DNA from: Nocardiopsis terrae
GTDB taxonomy: Bacteria > Actinomycetota > Actinomycetes > Streptosporangiales > Streptosporangiaceae
Direction: 5' to 3'
DNA length: 38,455 nucleotides
Assembly (NCBI RefSeq): GCF_014651695.1
Contig: NZ_BMXJ01000009.1
Location: forward strand, 220,571 to 259,025
Under the pieces are notes generated by a model. It ran no database searches and was not told where the DNA came from. It saw only the letters and a program-made list of their open reading frames with translations. Below, piece by piece: positions 1 through 8,476 of the stretch. A program made the position numbers and the translations under genes. How positions within the stretch are numbered: the stretch's first letter is position 1; every line of letters begins with the position of its first letter.

Positions 1-1
1 C

Positions 2-289
2 TGGGGGACCGTCTGCTCGGCGGTGGCCTCCGGCGTACCCCAGATCCTGGTCCCCCAGGAGTTCGACGCCCCCTACTTCGGGCGACGGGTCAGTGCGCTC
101 GGGGCCGGAGAGCACATCGCGCCGGACGCGCTCACCGCGGAGGGGATCGGGGCAGCGGTGGATCGCCTGCTGAACCTGGAACGCTACCGCGCGGGCGCCG
201 ACCGGCTGCGGAGCGAGGCCGAACGCATGCCCGCGCCCAACCGCTTCGTGCCGGTCCTGGAGGAAGCCGTCGCGCGCTACCTGAGATGA
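2..289 (+). CDS. GT1-family glycosyltransferase, C-terminal fragment
   Basis: The reading frame is already open at the window edge, so only the last 95 or so residues are present. The fragment begins WGTVCSAVASGVPQILVPQ, which has the form of the acceptor-loop/nucleotide-sugar segment in GT-B fold glycosyltransferases of the macrolide/UGT family (usual form HHGGAGT...A...GVPQ...P). A helix-rich tail ending AVARYLR follows. In this family the C-terminal half binds the NDP-sugar donor. The usual His-Gly-Gly part is altered or lies just outside the window, so activity cannot be judged. It converges with the SARP-like gene at 400-960. The acceptor is unknown; secondary metabolism is a guess based on the neighbouring regulators. 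Confidence 0.75.
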   Translation, partial: WGTVCSAVASGVPQILVPQEFDAPYFGRRVSALGAGEHIAPDALTAEGIGAAVDRLLNLERYRAGADRLRSEAERMPAPNRFVPVLEEAVARYLR

Positions 290-364
290 CAGCCGCCGAT
301 GCCGGTGCGCCAGATCCGTGAAGGGCATGATCAGTCTCTTCCCGGTGGAGGCCCCGAAGGGCCG

Positions 365-388
365 GGACCCGGTTCCAGGCCCGGGTCC
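365..388. terminator. Hairpin between convergent genes
   Basis: GGACCCGG (365-372) pairs with CCGGGTCC (381-388) across an 8-nt loop. It lies between the glycosyltransferase stop and the end of the SARP-like gene on the other strand. There is no T-run, as is common in actinomycetes. It may serve both genes. Confidence 0.4.
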
Positions 389-399
389 GGTCGGCTCGG

Positions 400-960
400 T
401 CAGATCGCGGTCTCCAGACGGGCGAGCCAGGAACGGCTCAGCGATACCGCGGCGGTGTCCCCCGACTCGCGCAGGAGGGCCGCGCTCAGCGCCGGATGCT
501 TGATCACCCGGTCGGCGGCGGCCATGACGGCCGGATCACCGGTCCGAACGGCCGCCGAGACCGTGCGACTCTCCACGCTCGCCCGGATCTCCACGGCGAA
601 GGGACTCTGGCTGCGGGGAAGGAACGGCCCGCGGTACAGGGCGAGGGCGTCGGCGATCCTGCCCTCGTCGATCCTGGCAAGCAGCTCGACCACGTCGCAC
701 TCCACCCAGCTCTCCAGCTGATAGGTGAACCGGTCGCCGTGATAGCGCACGTCCAGCCCCAGCTTGCGCGCCCGCAGGGCCAGGGTCGGCAGGCTCGACG
801 GCGCCGGATCCCCCTCGAAGAGGTTGGCCAGCAGCCAGTCCCTGGGAGCGGAACCGCCGGCGAGGGCGAGGACGGTCACCAGCTCGACTGCCCTCCTGCT
901 CCGAACCGGTGTGCCGTTCACCGCGCACTGGCCGAGGGTCCTGACGATTGGGGAGTTCAT
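400..960 (-). CDS. Small SARP/BTAD-like transcriptional regulator
   Basis: The start at 960 (MNSPIVRTLGQCAVNG) is chosen over the longer frame because AGGAGA sits at the right distance before it. The product is 186 residues. The first 75 or so residues match the winged-helix start of SARP regulators (short beta strands, then RRAVELVTVLALAG where the usual form is K..ELLALLAL), and the rest is helical like a bacterial transcriptional activation domain (LESWVECDVVELLARIDEG...ALALYRGPFLP). It is shorter than typical stand-alone SARPs (about 250-280), so the BTAD is clipped. SARPs activate secondary-metabolite genes by binding heptamer direct repeats near the -35 region. Such repeats lie in the divergent region at 1056-1118, between this gene and the small secreted peptide. 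The target is not known. Confidence 0.7.
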   Translation of the reverse strand: MNSPIVRTLGQCAVNGTPVRSRRAVELVTVLALAGGSAPRDWLLANLFEGDPAPSSLPTLALRARKLGLDVRYHGDRFTYQLESWVECDVVELLARIDEGRIADALALYRGPFLPRSQSPFAVEIRASVESRTVSAAVRTGDPAVMAAADRVIKHPALSAALLRESGDTAAVSLSRSWLARLETAI

Positions 961-1050
961 CGTGTCTCCTTCGCTTCGTGGAAACCGCCTTCCAGATCCT
1001 CCGGCAGTCATGGGAGGTACTGGGTGACGACGATGCGGGACACAGCCCGG

Positions 1051-1119
1051 GATCCGTTATCCACGTGCTATCCCCGACCTCCCGCGCCCGGGGATAAGCC
1101 GGTGATAGTACGGATAACC
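1051..1119. promoter_or_regulatory. Candidate SARP-type operator with dyad symmetry
   Basis: GTTATCC (1056-1062) and GCTATCC (1067-1073) are direct repeats with an 11-bp period. The reverse-oriented elements are GATA at 1093, 1104 and 1113 (spacings 11 and 9). The outer pair GTTATCC/GGATAAC (1112-1118) and the inner pair TATCCCC (1069-1075)/GGGGATA (1090-1096) make nested inverted repeats. SARP proteins are known to bind heptamer repeats at about 11-bp spacing. The site lies in the divergent region between the SARP-like gene and the secreted peptide, about 60-125 bp before the peptide start. A TACTGT at 1130 is a possible -10 for the peptide gene. The assignment is inferred. Confidence 0.5.
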
Positions 1120-1180
1120 ACCCGATCCGTACTGTTCCGAACCAGTAGCCGCACACCAAAGGAACAGGAAGAGGAAACCC

Positions 1181-1396
1181 ATGCGGACCAGGAAGCTCGC
1201 TGTCACTCTGGCCCTCGCCACCGTGGCGGTGGTGTCCCCCGCCGCGGCCTCCGCGGCTCATGCCGCACCGGTCCACGCCACCGACGCGGCGCCCGCCTCC
1301 GCGGGGATCGTCGGCGACGTCGTCGGCAAGGCCTGCGGCCACGTCCCCTTCTCGCTCCCCGTGGGCTGTCCGAGCGACAGCTGGGGCGGCAACTGA
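1181..1396 (+). CDS. Small secreted two-cysteine peptide, unknown role
   Basis: A 71-residue product with a clear Sec signal: basic MRTRK, a hydrophobic stretch LAVTLALATVAVVSPAAA, and an Ala-rich cleavage region (ASAAHA before AP, near residue 28). The predicted mature part is about 43 residues, Ala/Pro-rich at first and then VGKACGHVPFSLPVGCPSD. Its only cysteines are Cys52 and Cys63, which could form one disulfide closing a 12-residue loop. The start is supported by a purine-rich site (GGAAGAGGAAA) just upstream. It lies between a SARP-like gene (divergent) and an AfsR-type gene (convergent, 9 bp away), downstream of a repeat-rich candidate operator. I do not recognise a family. Chaplin-like surface peptides, extracellular signals and bacteriocins are all possible and none is shown. 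Confidence 0.6.
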   Translation: MRTRKLAVTLALATVAVVSPAAASAAHAAPVHATDAAPASAGIVGDVVGKACGHVPFSLPVGCPSDSWGGN

Positions 1397-1405
1397 TCCC
1401 GCTTC

Positions 1406-4384
1406 TCACCCGGCCGCGATGATGCGGTCCGCCTCCTTCCGCTCCCCGGCCGTCTCCGGCCCGACGAACGATCCCCGGGCCTGGGACGCCAGCGCCGACG
1501 CACGCGCCGCGTCCCCCTGCATCGCGGCGACCTTCGCGAGGGTGAGTGTCACTGACGCCACCCCGTCCTTGGCCCGCAGCAGCTCGCGGATCTCCAACGC
1601 CCGTTCCAGGGGAACCTGTGCCTCGGTCGGCCGCCCCTGAGCCAGGCGCACCCGACCGAGGTCGTGCAGGAGGCAGGCTTCCCCAACCGGGTCGACCATG
1701 GTGTCGAGCAGTTCGAGCGCGTCCAGGATCCGGTCCGCTGCCACTGTGAACTCGCCCCGCAGGCGGTCCGCCTGCGCCATGCGGCGCAGGACCTGCGCCC
1801 TGCCCCTGACGTCGTTGAGCTTCTCGGCGATGTCCAAGGCCTCCTCGAACCTGACCCGGCTGGCATCGTGGTCGCCGCACATGACGTAGGTCAGGCCCAG
1901 GTGGGTGAGGACGCTCCGCTGCCCCACGGGGTCCCCGACCTCACGGAACAGGGCCAGGGCCGGCTCGCAGTGGGCGATCACGTCCCGCACATCACCCCGC
2001 AGCTGGGCGTGGTAGGCCAGCGACTTGCTGGCCAGCGCCTGCCCGAGGGGGTCGCCGACCTCGGTGAACAGGCGCAGGGAGTACTCGACGACGGACCTGC
2101 CCTTGGCGAACCTGTTCTTCTCCACGCAGACCGTGTCGAAGCACAGCCCGAGCGCCGCCTCACCGCGCCGGTTGCCCGCCGCGCGGACCACGGGCAGAGC
2201 CTGACGGTGGATCTCCTCGACGTCGTCGAGGTGTCCGTGCCTGTTGAACAGCAGCGTCAGGCCGGAAACCAGCTCCCAGGCATGCTCGTCGAGCCCGGCC
2301 TCTCCCGCCTGCCGCACCGCGGTGCGAAGGTTGGCCCGTTCCTGGTCGACCCAGGCCATGGGGTCGGCCATGAGCCGTTCGACGTAGGCGCGCGGCAGGG
2401 AACCGCGCGAGGCCCCGCCTCGGACCTGAAGGTAGTTCCCGCCCATCATCTCGCGGTTCGCCTCGTCCACCAGCGCGAGCCAGCCCCCGGTGAGCCGTTC
2501 CTCGGCGATCGCGCGTTCTGCGGCCGGCTCCTCCCGGAGCAACCGCTCACGCGAGAAGTCCCGGACCAGGTCGTGGAACCGGTAAACCGGTTCGCCCGCG
2601 ACGTCGATTCCGCTGATGTCGAGCATGTGTGCGTCCACGAGCGGTTCCGCCAGGTCCCCGGGAAAGGGCCGGTGGTCGTCCATCACCGCGCCGGGGACCC
2701 ACGCCGGGATCGTCGACCCGTCCACCAGGCCGAGCAGCCGGAACACCTGCGCGTCGCTCGGAGGCAGCCCGTCATAGGTGAGCGACAACCCGACCCGGAC
2801 AGTCATGTCCCCGTGGGCGAGCTCATCGAGTCGGCGGCGTTCATCTGCCAGCCTGTCCACCATCGACGCCAGAGGCCAGTGCGGACGCGCCGCCAGGCGG
2901 GCGGCCACGATGCGCAGGGCCAGTGGCAGCCGTCCGATGGTGCCCAGAAGTGCTCGCGCGGACTCGGGTTCGGCCTCGACCCGGTCCCTGCCGACCACGT
3001 TGGCCAGCAGTTCCAGCGAGTGTTCCTCCGAAAGGCCGCCGAGTTCGATCACCTTGGCCCCGGGCAGTCCGGTCAGTCTGACGCGTGAGGACACGATCAC
3101 CGCGCAGTCACCGACGCCCGGCAGCAGCGGCGCGACCTGCGCCTCGGACACCGCGTCGTCCAGGACGACGAGGATACGGCGGCTCGCGAGCAGAGTCCGG
3201 TAGATCTCTCCGCGCTCGTCGAGGTCGTCGGGGATGCCCGTCCCCGGGACACCCAGGGCCCGGAGGAACCGCCCAAGGACGTCCGTGGGCCGGAGAGGCT
3301 CCTCCCTTGTGGCACGCAGGTCACAGTAGAGGCGGCCGTCGGGGAAGTCTGCCGCCAGGTCGTGGTGGGCCGCCCGAACGGCCGTCGCGCTCTTGCCGAT
3401 CCCGGGGCGTCCGAAGAGGACTGCCACACCTGTGGCGCCGTCCCCGACGAGCGCCTGCCTGAGCCCTCGCACTGCGTCGTCGCGCCCGACGAAGTCCGCC
3501 ACGTCGGCGGGGAGCTGGTCAGGGCGGATCACCCGGGGGTGCGACGCCGCCGCCTCCGCGTTGTCGACGGGTTCCGCCGCCTCCGCGGCCAGCACCGGGG
3601 CGGGTTCGGGCCGGTCGACGGAGAGTCTCGCGTGTTCACGGAGCTGGAGCGAGGAATCTCCCCCGAGGATGGCCGCCTCCATCTCCCGGAGCCTCTCCCC
3701 GGGGTCCAGGCCGAGCCGCTCGACCAGCAGGTCACGGCCCTCGCGGTAGGCCTCCAGGGCCTCGGCCTGCCGCCCCGTGCGGTAGAGGGCGAGCATGAGC
3801 TGACCCCGCAGCCCCTCGTGCAGGGGGTGCGCGTCGACGAACTCCCGGATCTCCCCGACGAGCCTCTGATGCCGACCAAGCGCAAGTTCCAGGTCGAAAC
3901 AACGTTCCAGGGTGTTCAGCCAGTCCTTGTCGAGCCGGTCCGCCTTGGTCCGCAGGTACGGCGCGTCGATTCCGTCGAGCGCCGGCCCGCGCCACAGGTC
4001 GAGCACGGCACGCATCCGTGCGGCGGCCTCACCGGTCCTGCCTTCCTTGTCCAGGACGGTGGCCGCGTCCACGCCCTCGCGGTAGAGGTCGGCGTCGAGT
4101 GAACCGCGGTCCGCGCGCAGCAGGTATCCCGAGGACCGGGTCTCGATTCGCGCGTTCACCGTGGCCAGGCTCCTGCGGAGCCGGGAGATGCAGATCTGCA
4201 CCTGTGTCCGCGCGGTGTCGGGCGGGTTGTGGTCCCACAGCACATCGACAAGGTGGTCGGTCGCGACGACACGGCCCATGTCGAGGAGCAGTCCCGCCAG
4301 GACCACCTCCTGCCGCCCCGGAGGCACCCGAAGCGGCCCCGTTTCCCCTTCCACCTGCAGCGGACCAAGAATACCGAAAGTCAC
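1406..4384 (-). CDS. AfsR-type SARP regulator with NB-ARC and TPR domains
   Basis: A protein of about 992 residues. The domain order is a winged helix (about 3-95, TFGILGPLQVEG...), a BTAD (about 100-245), an NB-ARC/STAND ATPase with P-loop GRPGIGKS near 325 and Walker-B-like RILVVLDDA, then a long TPR-like helical region (about 700-980). This is the architecture and length of AfsR, an ATP-dependent activator of secondary metabolism that responds to Ser/Thr kinase input in Streptomyces. GTG at 4384 is preferred, with TTG at 4387 as the alternative. A weak GAAAGAA site precedes both. The upstream gap is AT-rich for this DNA. It is divergent from the NTF2-like gene and convergent with the secreted peptide. 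Its regulon and phosphorylation state cannot be read from sequence. Confidence 0.9.
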   Translation of the reverse strand: MTFGILGPLQVEGETGPLRVPPGRQEVVLAGLLLDMGRVVATDHLVDVLWDHNPPDTARTQVQICISRLRRSLATVNARIETRSSGYLLRADRGSLDADLYREGVDAATVLDKEGRTGEAAARMRAVLDLWRGPALDGIDAPYLRTKADRLDKDWLNTLERCFDLELALGRHQRLVGEIREFVDAHPLHEGLRGQLMLALYRTGRQAEALEAYREGRDLLVERLGLDPGERLREMEAAILGGDSSLQLREHARLSVDRPEPAPVLAAEAAEPVDNAEAAASHPRVIRPDQLPADVADFVGRDDAVRGLRQALVGDGATGVAVLFGRPGIGKSATAVRAAHHDLAADFPDGRLYCDLRATREEPLRPTDVLGRFLRALGVPGTGIPDDLDERGEIYRTLLASRRILVVLDDAVSEAQVAPLLPGVGDCAVIVSSRVRLTGLPGAKVIELGGLSEEHSLELLANVVGRDRVEAEPESARALLGTIGRLPLALRIVAARLAARPHWPLASMVDRLADERRRLDELAHGDMTVRVGLSLTYDGLPPSDAQVFRLLGLVDGSTIPAWVPGAVMDDHRPFPGDLAEPLVDAHMLDISGIDVAGEPVYRFHDLVRDFSRERLLREEPAAERAIAEERLTGGWLALVDEANREMMGGNYLQVRGGASRGSLPRAYVERLMADPMAWVDQERANLRTAVRQAGEAGLDEHAWELVSGLTLLFNRHGHLDDVEEIHRQALPVVRAAGNRRGEAALGLCFDTVCVEKNRFAKGRSVVEYSLRLFTEVGDPLGQALASKSLAYHAQLRGDVRDVIAHCEPALALFREVGDPVGQRSVLTHLGLTYVMCGDHDASRVRFEEALDIAEKLNDVRGRAQVLRRMAQADRLRGEFTVAADRILDALELLDTMVDPVGEACLLHDLGRVRLAQGRPTEAQVPLERALEIRELLRAKDGVASVTLTLAKVAAMQGDAARASALASQARGSFVGPETAGERKEADRIIAAG

Positions 4385-4537
4385 CAACGTTCTTTCATGA
4401 ATGCTGGAATGGGGGGCGTCGATGATTCACCTCCGTCGCTCCATGGAAAACCCTTACCATATACCAAAAATTCAGCCTTCCCGCCAAACAATAGATTCCG
4501 CGCCAACCCAACGAGAAAAATGATCTTGCTAACCGAT

Positions 4538-4560
4538 GGGGATAGCCGAAAGATAGTCAC
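4538..4560. promoter_or_regulatory. Second GATA-repeat site with 11-bp spacing
   Basis: GGGGATAG (4538-4545) is followed by GATAG at 4552-4556, exactly 11 bp after the first GATAG (4541). This shares the form GGGGATA N7 GATAGT with 1090-1109, allowing one base of drift. It lies in the divergent gap between the AfsR-type gene and the NTF2-like gene, in an AT-rich stretch (about 4440-4560) that looks promoter-like against the GC-rich background. It suggests that one SARP controls both loci. Confidence 0.4.
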
Positions 4561-4569
4561 TCAACTGCG

Positions 4570-5031
4570 ATGATCTCGTACGGTTTCAGGAAGATCACCG
4601 TACGGGAGATGTGGGTAAAGCAGGTGGGACCTTTCCAGCGCAACGATGTCCGACCGAGTGCGATGGCGGTCGAGGCCGGCATCGACCACGTCCGCCTTCT
4701 GTACGACTACCTCGACCGCGGCGACCTGGCTGGATACGGCTCGCTCCTGGACGCCCGGGTTCGGATCCAGCACGCCGACGCGACCGTCACCGACGGCAGG
4801 GCCGCAGCCGGGGAGGCGGCCGACCGCCTCCCCGCCCTGCACGGCTCACACCGGATCCACCGCATCCTCCGGGACAGCGACACCATCGTGGTGACCGGAC
4901 GGTTCATCCGCTCGCACACGTCGGCAACCGATACCCGGACTCCGCCGGCAGTCGAGTTCGCGGACTTCTTCCTGATCTCCCGCGACGGGCTCCTGCTCTC
5001 CTGGCACAGGTACCACGCGCGGGCGACCTGA
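4570..5031 (+). CDS. SnoaL/NTF2-like protein
   Basis: The recognisable domain begins near 4663 (VEAGIDHVRLLYDYLDRGDL) and runs through the alpha-beta cone pattern of NTF2/SnoaL proteins: a helix-rich start, GYGSLLDARVRIQHADATV, then strands with TIVVTGRFI and a closing strand LLLSWHRYHA. Family members include polyketide cyclases, limonene-epoxide-hydrolase-like enzymes and non-enzymatic ligand binders, so the function is open. The start is uncertain. ATG 4570 gives 153 residues, ATG 4609 and GTG 4624 are possible, and ATG 4663 gives 122 residues, the usual domain size. None has a strong ribosome site. The GATA-repeat site at 4538-4560 would leave little room for a promoter if 4570 were used, which favours a later start. 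It is divergent from the AfsR-type gene. Confidence 0.65.
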   Translation: MISYGFRKITVREMWVKQVGPFQRNDVRPSAMAVEAGIDHVRLLYDYLDRGDLAGYGSLLDARVRIQHADATVTDGRAAAGEAADRLPALHGSHRIHRILRDSDTIVVTGRFIRSHTSATDTRTPPAVEFADFFLISRDGLLLSWHRYHARAT

Positions 5032-5469
5032 GGGGCGCGACGGCACGGCGACCGGGATAACGGCGTGAAAGCCACCCGTTACCAGCAGCCGGGGCGACCA
5101 TTCCACCGGGCTGCCACCGCCTGGCGCAGAAGGCCGCGCACGGCCACCGGAAAGTTCGCACCGCATGGTCGGCCGCATATCACCGATTACGCCCCGCACC
5201 CATGGATGGGCAGGAACGGGGGGCGTCAATCCATGGAAGCGGCGGCTGGCGTATTTCCCATGTTCCTTTTCATGGGCACATTCCTGGCCGCGACCCTTTC
5301 CCAAGCCCACCCCGGAAGCGGACGGGGTTTTCTCCGCCGATGCCCGGGCATGGCCACAAGCGGTCAACGGACCCCCTCCGAACCTGCTGAACTGGGGTGT
5401 TCGGTAGAGTTCCGGCACAGTTGCGAGGGAGTACGGCGTCTCGGCCCGGCGCCGACTCCGGACCCGGGT
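5032..5469. other. 438-bp intergenic region
   Basis: This gap lies between the NTF2-like gene and the NfeD-like gene. Frames across it translate but look like shadows: Pro/Arg-rich, with no domain. I see no hairpin strong enough to call a terminator and no RNA family that I can name. The promoter of the downstream three-gene set probably lies near the end of the gap. Confidence 0.4.
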
Positions 5470-6183
5470 GTGAAGGGGTGGGTGCGCGGGGTGGGTCTTT
5501 TCCTGAGTGCCGCCTTCGGTTTCCCCACGGTCCTGTTCACCCCGGTGCTCGTCGTCGTCCTGGGCTACTGGATCTTCGTGATCGTCGGCGCCGCCGACAC
5601 CGAGATGCTCGACAGCGTGGACGCCGACGGCGACGCGGCCGGTCTGAGCGCGCTCATGGGCAGGGCGGGTCTGGCAGGAACAGCGCCGAAGGCTTCCGTT
5701 GAGGGTGGTGGTGGGCGACGGGTCGGGAAGGTCCCCGTGACCGTGGCCCTGACCATGCTGATCTGCGTCGCCTGGTTCGTGAGCATGATGGGAAGCATCT
5801 TGACCACCCTCGTCGACACCGCCTCCGCCCCGCTGCTGTACGCGCTCGGCACCGTGGTCCTGGTCATCGCGTTGGTCGCCGCATGGGCGGTCACCAGCGG
5901 TGTCGTGATGAGCCTCCAGCGCTTCCTGCCCGGGCGCAGGAGCGACTCCAAGCACGAACTGGTCGGGCGCACCTGCGTGATCCGGATCGGCGAGGCCCGG
6001 GAGGACTTCGGCCAGGCCGAGATCACCACCGCGGGCGGCGCCTCGATCTCCATCCCGGTGCGCACCACCGGCGGCGAACTCCTCCCCCTGGGCAGCACCG
6101 CGCTGATCTTCGACCACGACCCCGGCGAGGACGTCTTCCTGGTGACCGCCTTCGACGCGGCGCTCGACCCCGGCCAGTCCTGA
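5470..6183 (+). CDS. NfeD/YqiJ-like membrane protein with OB fold
   Basis: About 237 residues. The first membrane segment is FLSAAFGFPTVLFTPVLVVV; two more hydrophobic segments follow (VALTMLICVAWFVSMM and YALGTVVLVIALVAAWAV). The C-terminal 75 or so residues (VGRTCVIRIGEAREDFGQAE...) are a beta-rich OB-like domain of the NfeD type. In Escherichia coli the equivalent pair is YqiJ (OB membrane protein) and YqiK (flotillin), and here the next gene is a flotillin. NfeD-like partners are thought to assist assembly or regulation of SPFH membrane scaffolds. The reading frame is open further upstream, but that part is poor in structure. GTG 5470 is used; GTG 5482, just after AAGGGG, is a close alternative. 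Confidence 0.75.
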   Translation: MKGWVRGVGLFLSAAFGFPTVLFTPVLVVVLGYWIFVIVGAADTEMLDSVDADGDAAGLSALMGRAGLAGTAPKASVEGGGGRRVGKVPVTVALTMLICVAWFVSMMGSILTTLVDTASAPLLYALGTVVLVIALVAAWAVTSGVVMSLQRFLPGRRSDSKHELVGRTCVIRIGEAREDFGQAEITTAGGASISIPVRTTGGELLPLGSTALIFDHDPGEDVFLVTAFDAALDPGQS

Positions 6184-6419
6184 CCGGAGGGCCGGTCCTG
6201 CCCGGCGGGCCGCCCGGAGCGACAGGCACCGCCTGACCGGAACCTCCCCCCTCACCCGAGGTGAGCAGGGATGATCTTGCGACGCCGCGGAACCGTTCGC
6301 TGTCAGGGCGCGTCACAAACCACGACGAACGCTCCTCACCCAGAAGCGGCGCCCCACCGCCGTGCGCCCCTCCCGGTGCCGAGCCGATCCCCGTTCACCT
6401 CTCAGAAAGAGGCCCCCAC

Positions 6420-8465
6420 GTGTTGCTGAGCGCATCCTCCACAGGGCAGGAGGCAGCCGACGCGGCCTTCCTGACCGCCGGTGTCGCCCTGGCCGTCGGC
6501 GTCATCGTCCTCATCGCCCTGCTCCTGATGGTGACGAGGCTGTTCCGCAAGGTCGAACAGGGCAAGGCCCTGATCATCTCCAAGGTGCGGGACGTCCACG
6601 TCACCTTCACCGGCGCGATCGTCCTCCCCGTCCTGCACAAGGCCGAGATCATGGACATCTCGCTCAAGAGCCTGACCCTGGAGCGAGGCGGACGTGACGG
6701 CCTGACCTGCAAGGACAACATCCGCGCGGACATCAAGGTGTTCTTCTACGTCCGGGTGAACGAGACCGCCGAGGACGTCAAGAAGGTCGCCAAGGCGATC
6801 GGCACCGAGCGCGCCAGCGACCAGGACACCCTCCAGGAACTCTTCAACTCCAAGTTCTCCGAGGCCCTCAAGACGGTCGGCAAGCAGTTCGACTTCGAGG
6901 AGCTGTTCACCCAGCGCGAGGAGTTCCGCCAGGCGATCGTCTCGCTGATCGGCACCGACCTCAACGGCTACATCCTCGAGGACGTCGCCATCGACGAGCT
7001 GGAGCAGACCCCGCTGCACCAGCACGACGCCAACAACATCCTCGACGCGCAGGGCATCTCGAAGATCACGGAGCGCACCGCCTCCGAGCACAAGCGCACC
7101 AACGAGTTCGAGAACGACCGCCGCAAGGAGATCGACCGGCAGAACACGGAGACCGCCGAGACCCTCGCCGAGCTGGAGAAGCGCCGCGAGGAGGCCGCGG
7201 CCAAGGCCAAGCGCGAGATCGAGATCATCCGCGCCCAGGAGGAGGCCGAGACCGCACGCGTCCAGGCCGAGGAGCGGCTCAAGGCCGAGACCGCCAACCT
7301 GCGCACCTCCGAGTCACTGGGCGTCCAGCAGCAGAACCAGCAGCGTGAGATCGCGGTCGCCGAGAAGAACCGCGAGCGCGTCATCGCCATCGAGTCCGAG
7401 CGGATCGAGAAGGACCGCCTCCTGGAGGTCATCGGCCGCGAGCGCGAGACCGAGCTGAGCCGCATCGCCAAGGACAAGGAGGTCGAGGCCGAGAAGCGCG
7501 AGGTCGCCGACGTCGTCCGCGAGCGCGTGGCCGTCGACCGCACCGTCGCCGAGCAGGAGGAGGCGATCAAGAAGCTCCGCGCCGTGGAGGAGGCCGAGCG
7601 CCAGCGCCAGGCCGTCATCATCCACGCCGAGGCCGAGGCCCAGGAGAACCTGGTCAAGGACATCAAGGCCGCCGAGGCCGCGGAGGCCGCCGCCAAGCAC
7701 CGGGCCCAGGAGGAGCTCACGCTCGCCGAGGCCCGCCAGCAGGCCGCCGAGCTGGACACCCGCGCCAAGATCCGTCTCGCCGAGGGCCTGCAGGCCGAGG
7801 CCGCGGCCGCCGGCCTGGCCGAGGTCCAGGTCCGTCAGCAGGACGCCGAGGCCGTCGAGAAGCTCGGCCGCGCCGAGGCCGTCGTGGCCCGCGAGAAGGC
7901 CGAGGTCGAGGCCGACGCGGTGGAGAAGAAGCTGCGCGCCGAGGCCGCCGGCCTGACCGACAAGGCCGAGGCTATGGCCGCCCTGGACCAGGTCAGCCGC
8001 GAGCACGAGGAGTACCGTCTGCGCCTGGACGCCGAGAAGGAGGTCCGGCTGGCCGGCATCGACGTGCACCGTCAGGTCGCCGAGGCCCAGGCCACCGCGA
8101 TGGCCGCGGGCCTGGAGAGCGCCGACATCAGTATCGTCGGCGGCGACGGCGCCTTCTTCGACCGCATGGTCAACTCCATCGGCATGGGCAAGGCCGTCGA
8201 CGGCTTCGTCGGCAACTCCGACACCGTCCGGGCCCTGGGCAACGGCTGGCTGAACGGCGAGGGCAACTTCGCCGAGGACATGAAGAAGCTCATGTCCGAG
8301 GCCGGCACCGAGGACGTCAAGAACCTCACCGTCTCCGCGCTGCTGCTCAAGCTCATCGCCGCGGGCGGCCCCGAGGCGGGCAAGCTCGACAGGCTGCTCG
8401 CCACGGCCCGTTCCATGGGCCTGGACCAGCTCCCCGTGAACGCTCTCGCCCCCGTGAAGCAGTGA
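6420..8465 (+). CDS. Flotillin / SPFH-domain protein (YqiK-like)
   Basis: 681 residues from GTG 6420, with AGAAAGAGG upstream at good spacing. It has one N-terminal membrane segment (FLTAGVALAVGVIVLIALLLM, about 17-37), then an SPFH/band-7 domain (about 45-240, including KALIISKVRDVHVTFTGAIV and TCKDNIRADIKVFFYVRV). A very long charged coiled coil full of Glu/Ala/Lys/Arg repeats follows (about 240-560), with a flotillin-type tail. Flotillins oligomerise on the membrane through the coiled coil and organise membrane microdomains. This one is somewhat longer than YqiK (about 550). It lies 236 bp after its NfeD-like partner and 11 bp before the DUF3686 ATPase, so co-expression with the ATPase is very likely. 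Confidence 0.9.
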   Translation: MLLSASSTGQEAADAAFLTAGVALAVGVIVLIALLLMVTRLFRKVEQGKALIISKVRDVHVTFTGAIVLPVLHKAEIMDISLKSLTLERGGRDGLTCKDNIRADIKVFFYVRVNETAEDVKKVAKAIGTERASDQDTLQELFNSKFSEALKTVGKQFDFEELFTQREEFRQAIVSLIGTDLNGYILEDVAIDELEQTPLHQHDANNILDAQGISKITERTASEHKRTNEFENDRRKEIDRQNTETAETLAELEKRREEAAAKAKREIEIIRAQEEAETARVQAEERLKAETANLRTSESLGVQQQNQQREIAVAEKNRERVIAIESERIEKDRLLEVIGRERETELSRIAKDKEVEAEKREVADVVRERVAVDRTVAEQEEAIKKLRAVEEAERQRQAVIIHAEAEAQENLVKDIKAAEAAEAAAKHRAQEELTLAEARQQAAELDTRAKIRLAEGLQAEAAAAGLAEVQVRQQDAEAVEKLGRAEAVVAREKAEVEADAVEKKLRAEAAGLTDKAEAMAALDQVSREHEEYRLRLDAEKEVRLAGIDVHRQVAEAQATAMAAGLESADISIVGGDGAFFDRMVNSIGMGKAVDGFVGNSDTVRALGNGWLNGEGNFAEDMKKLMSEAGTEDVKNLTVSALLLKLIAAGGPEAGKLDRLLATARSMGLDQLPVNALAPVKQ

Positions 8466-8476
8466 GGTAGTCCTCC

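Noticed and set aside
4520..4540. Similarity of TGATCTTGCTAACC to the arm of the 66-bp palindrome
   Set aside because: Only about 14 bases match and no inverted partner is present, so chance cannot be excluded.
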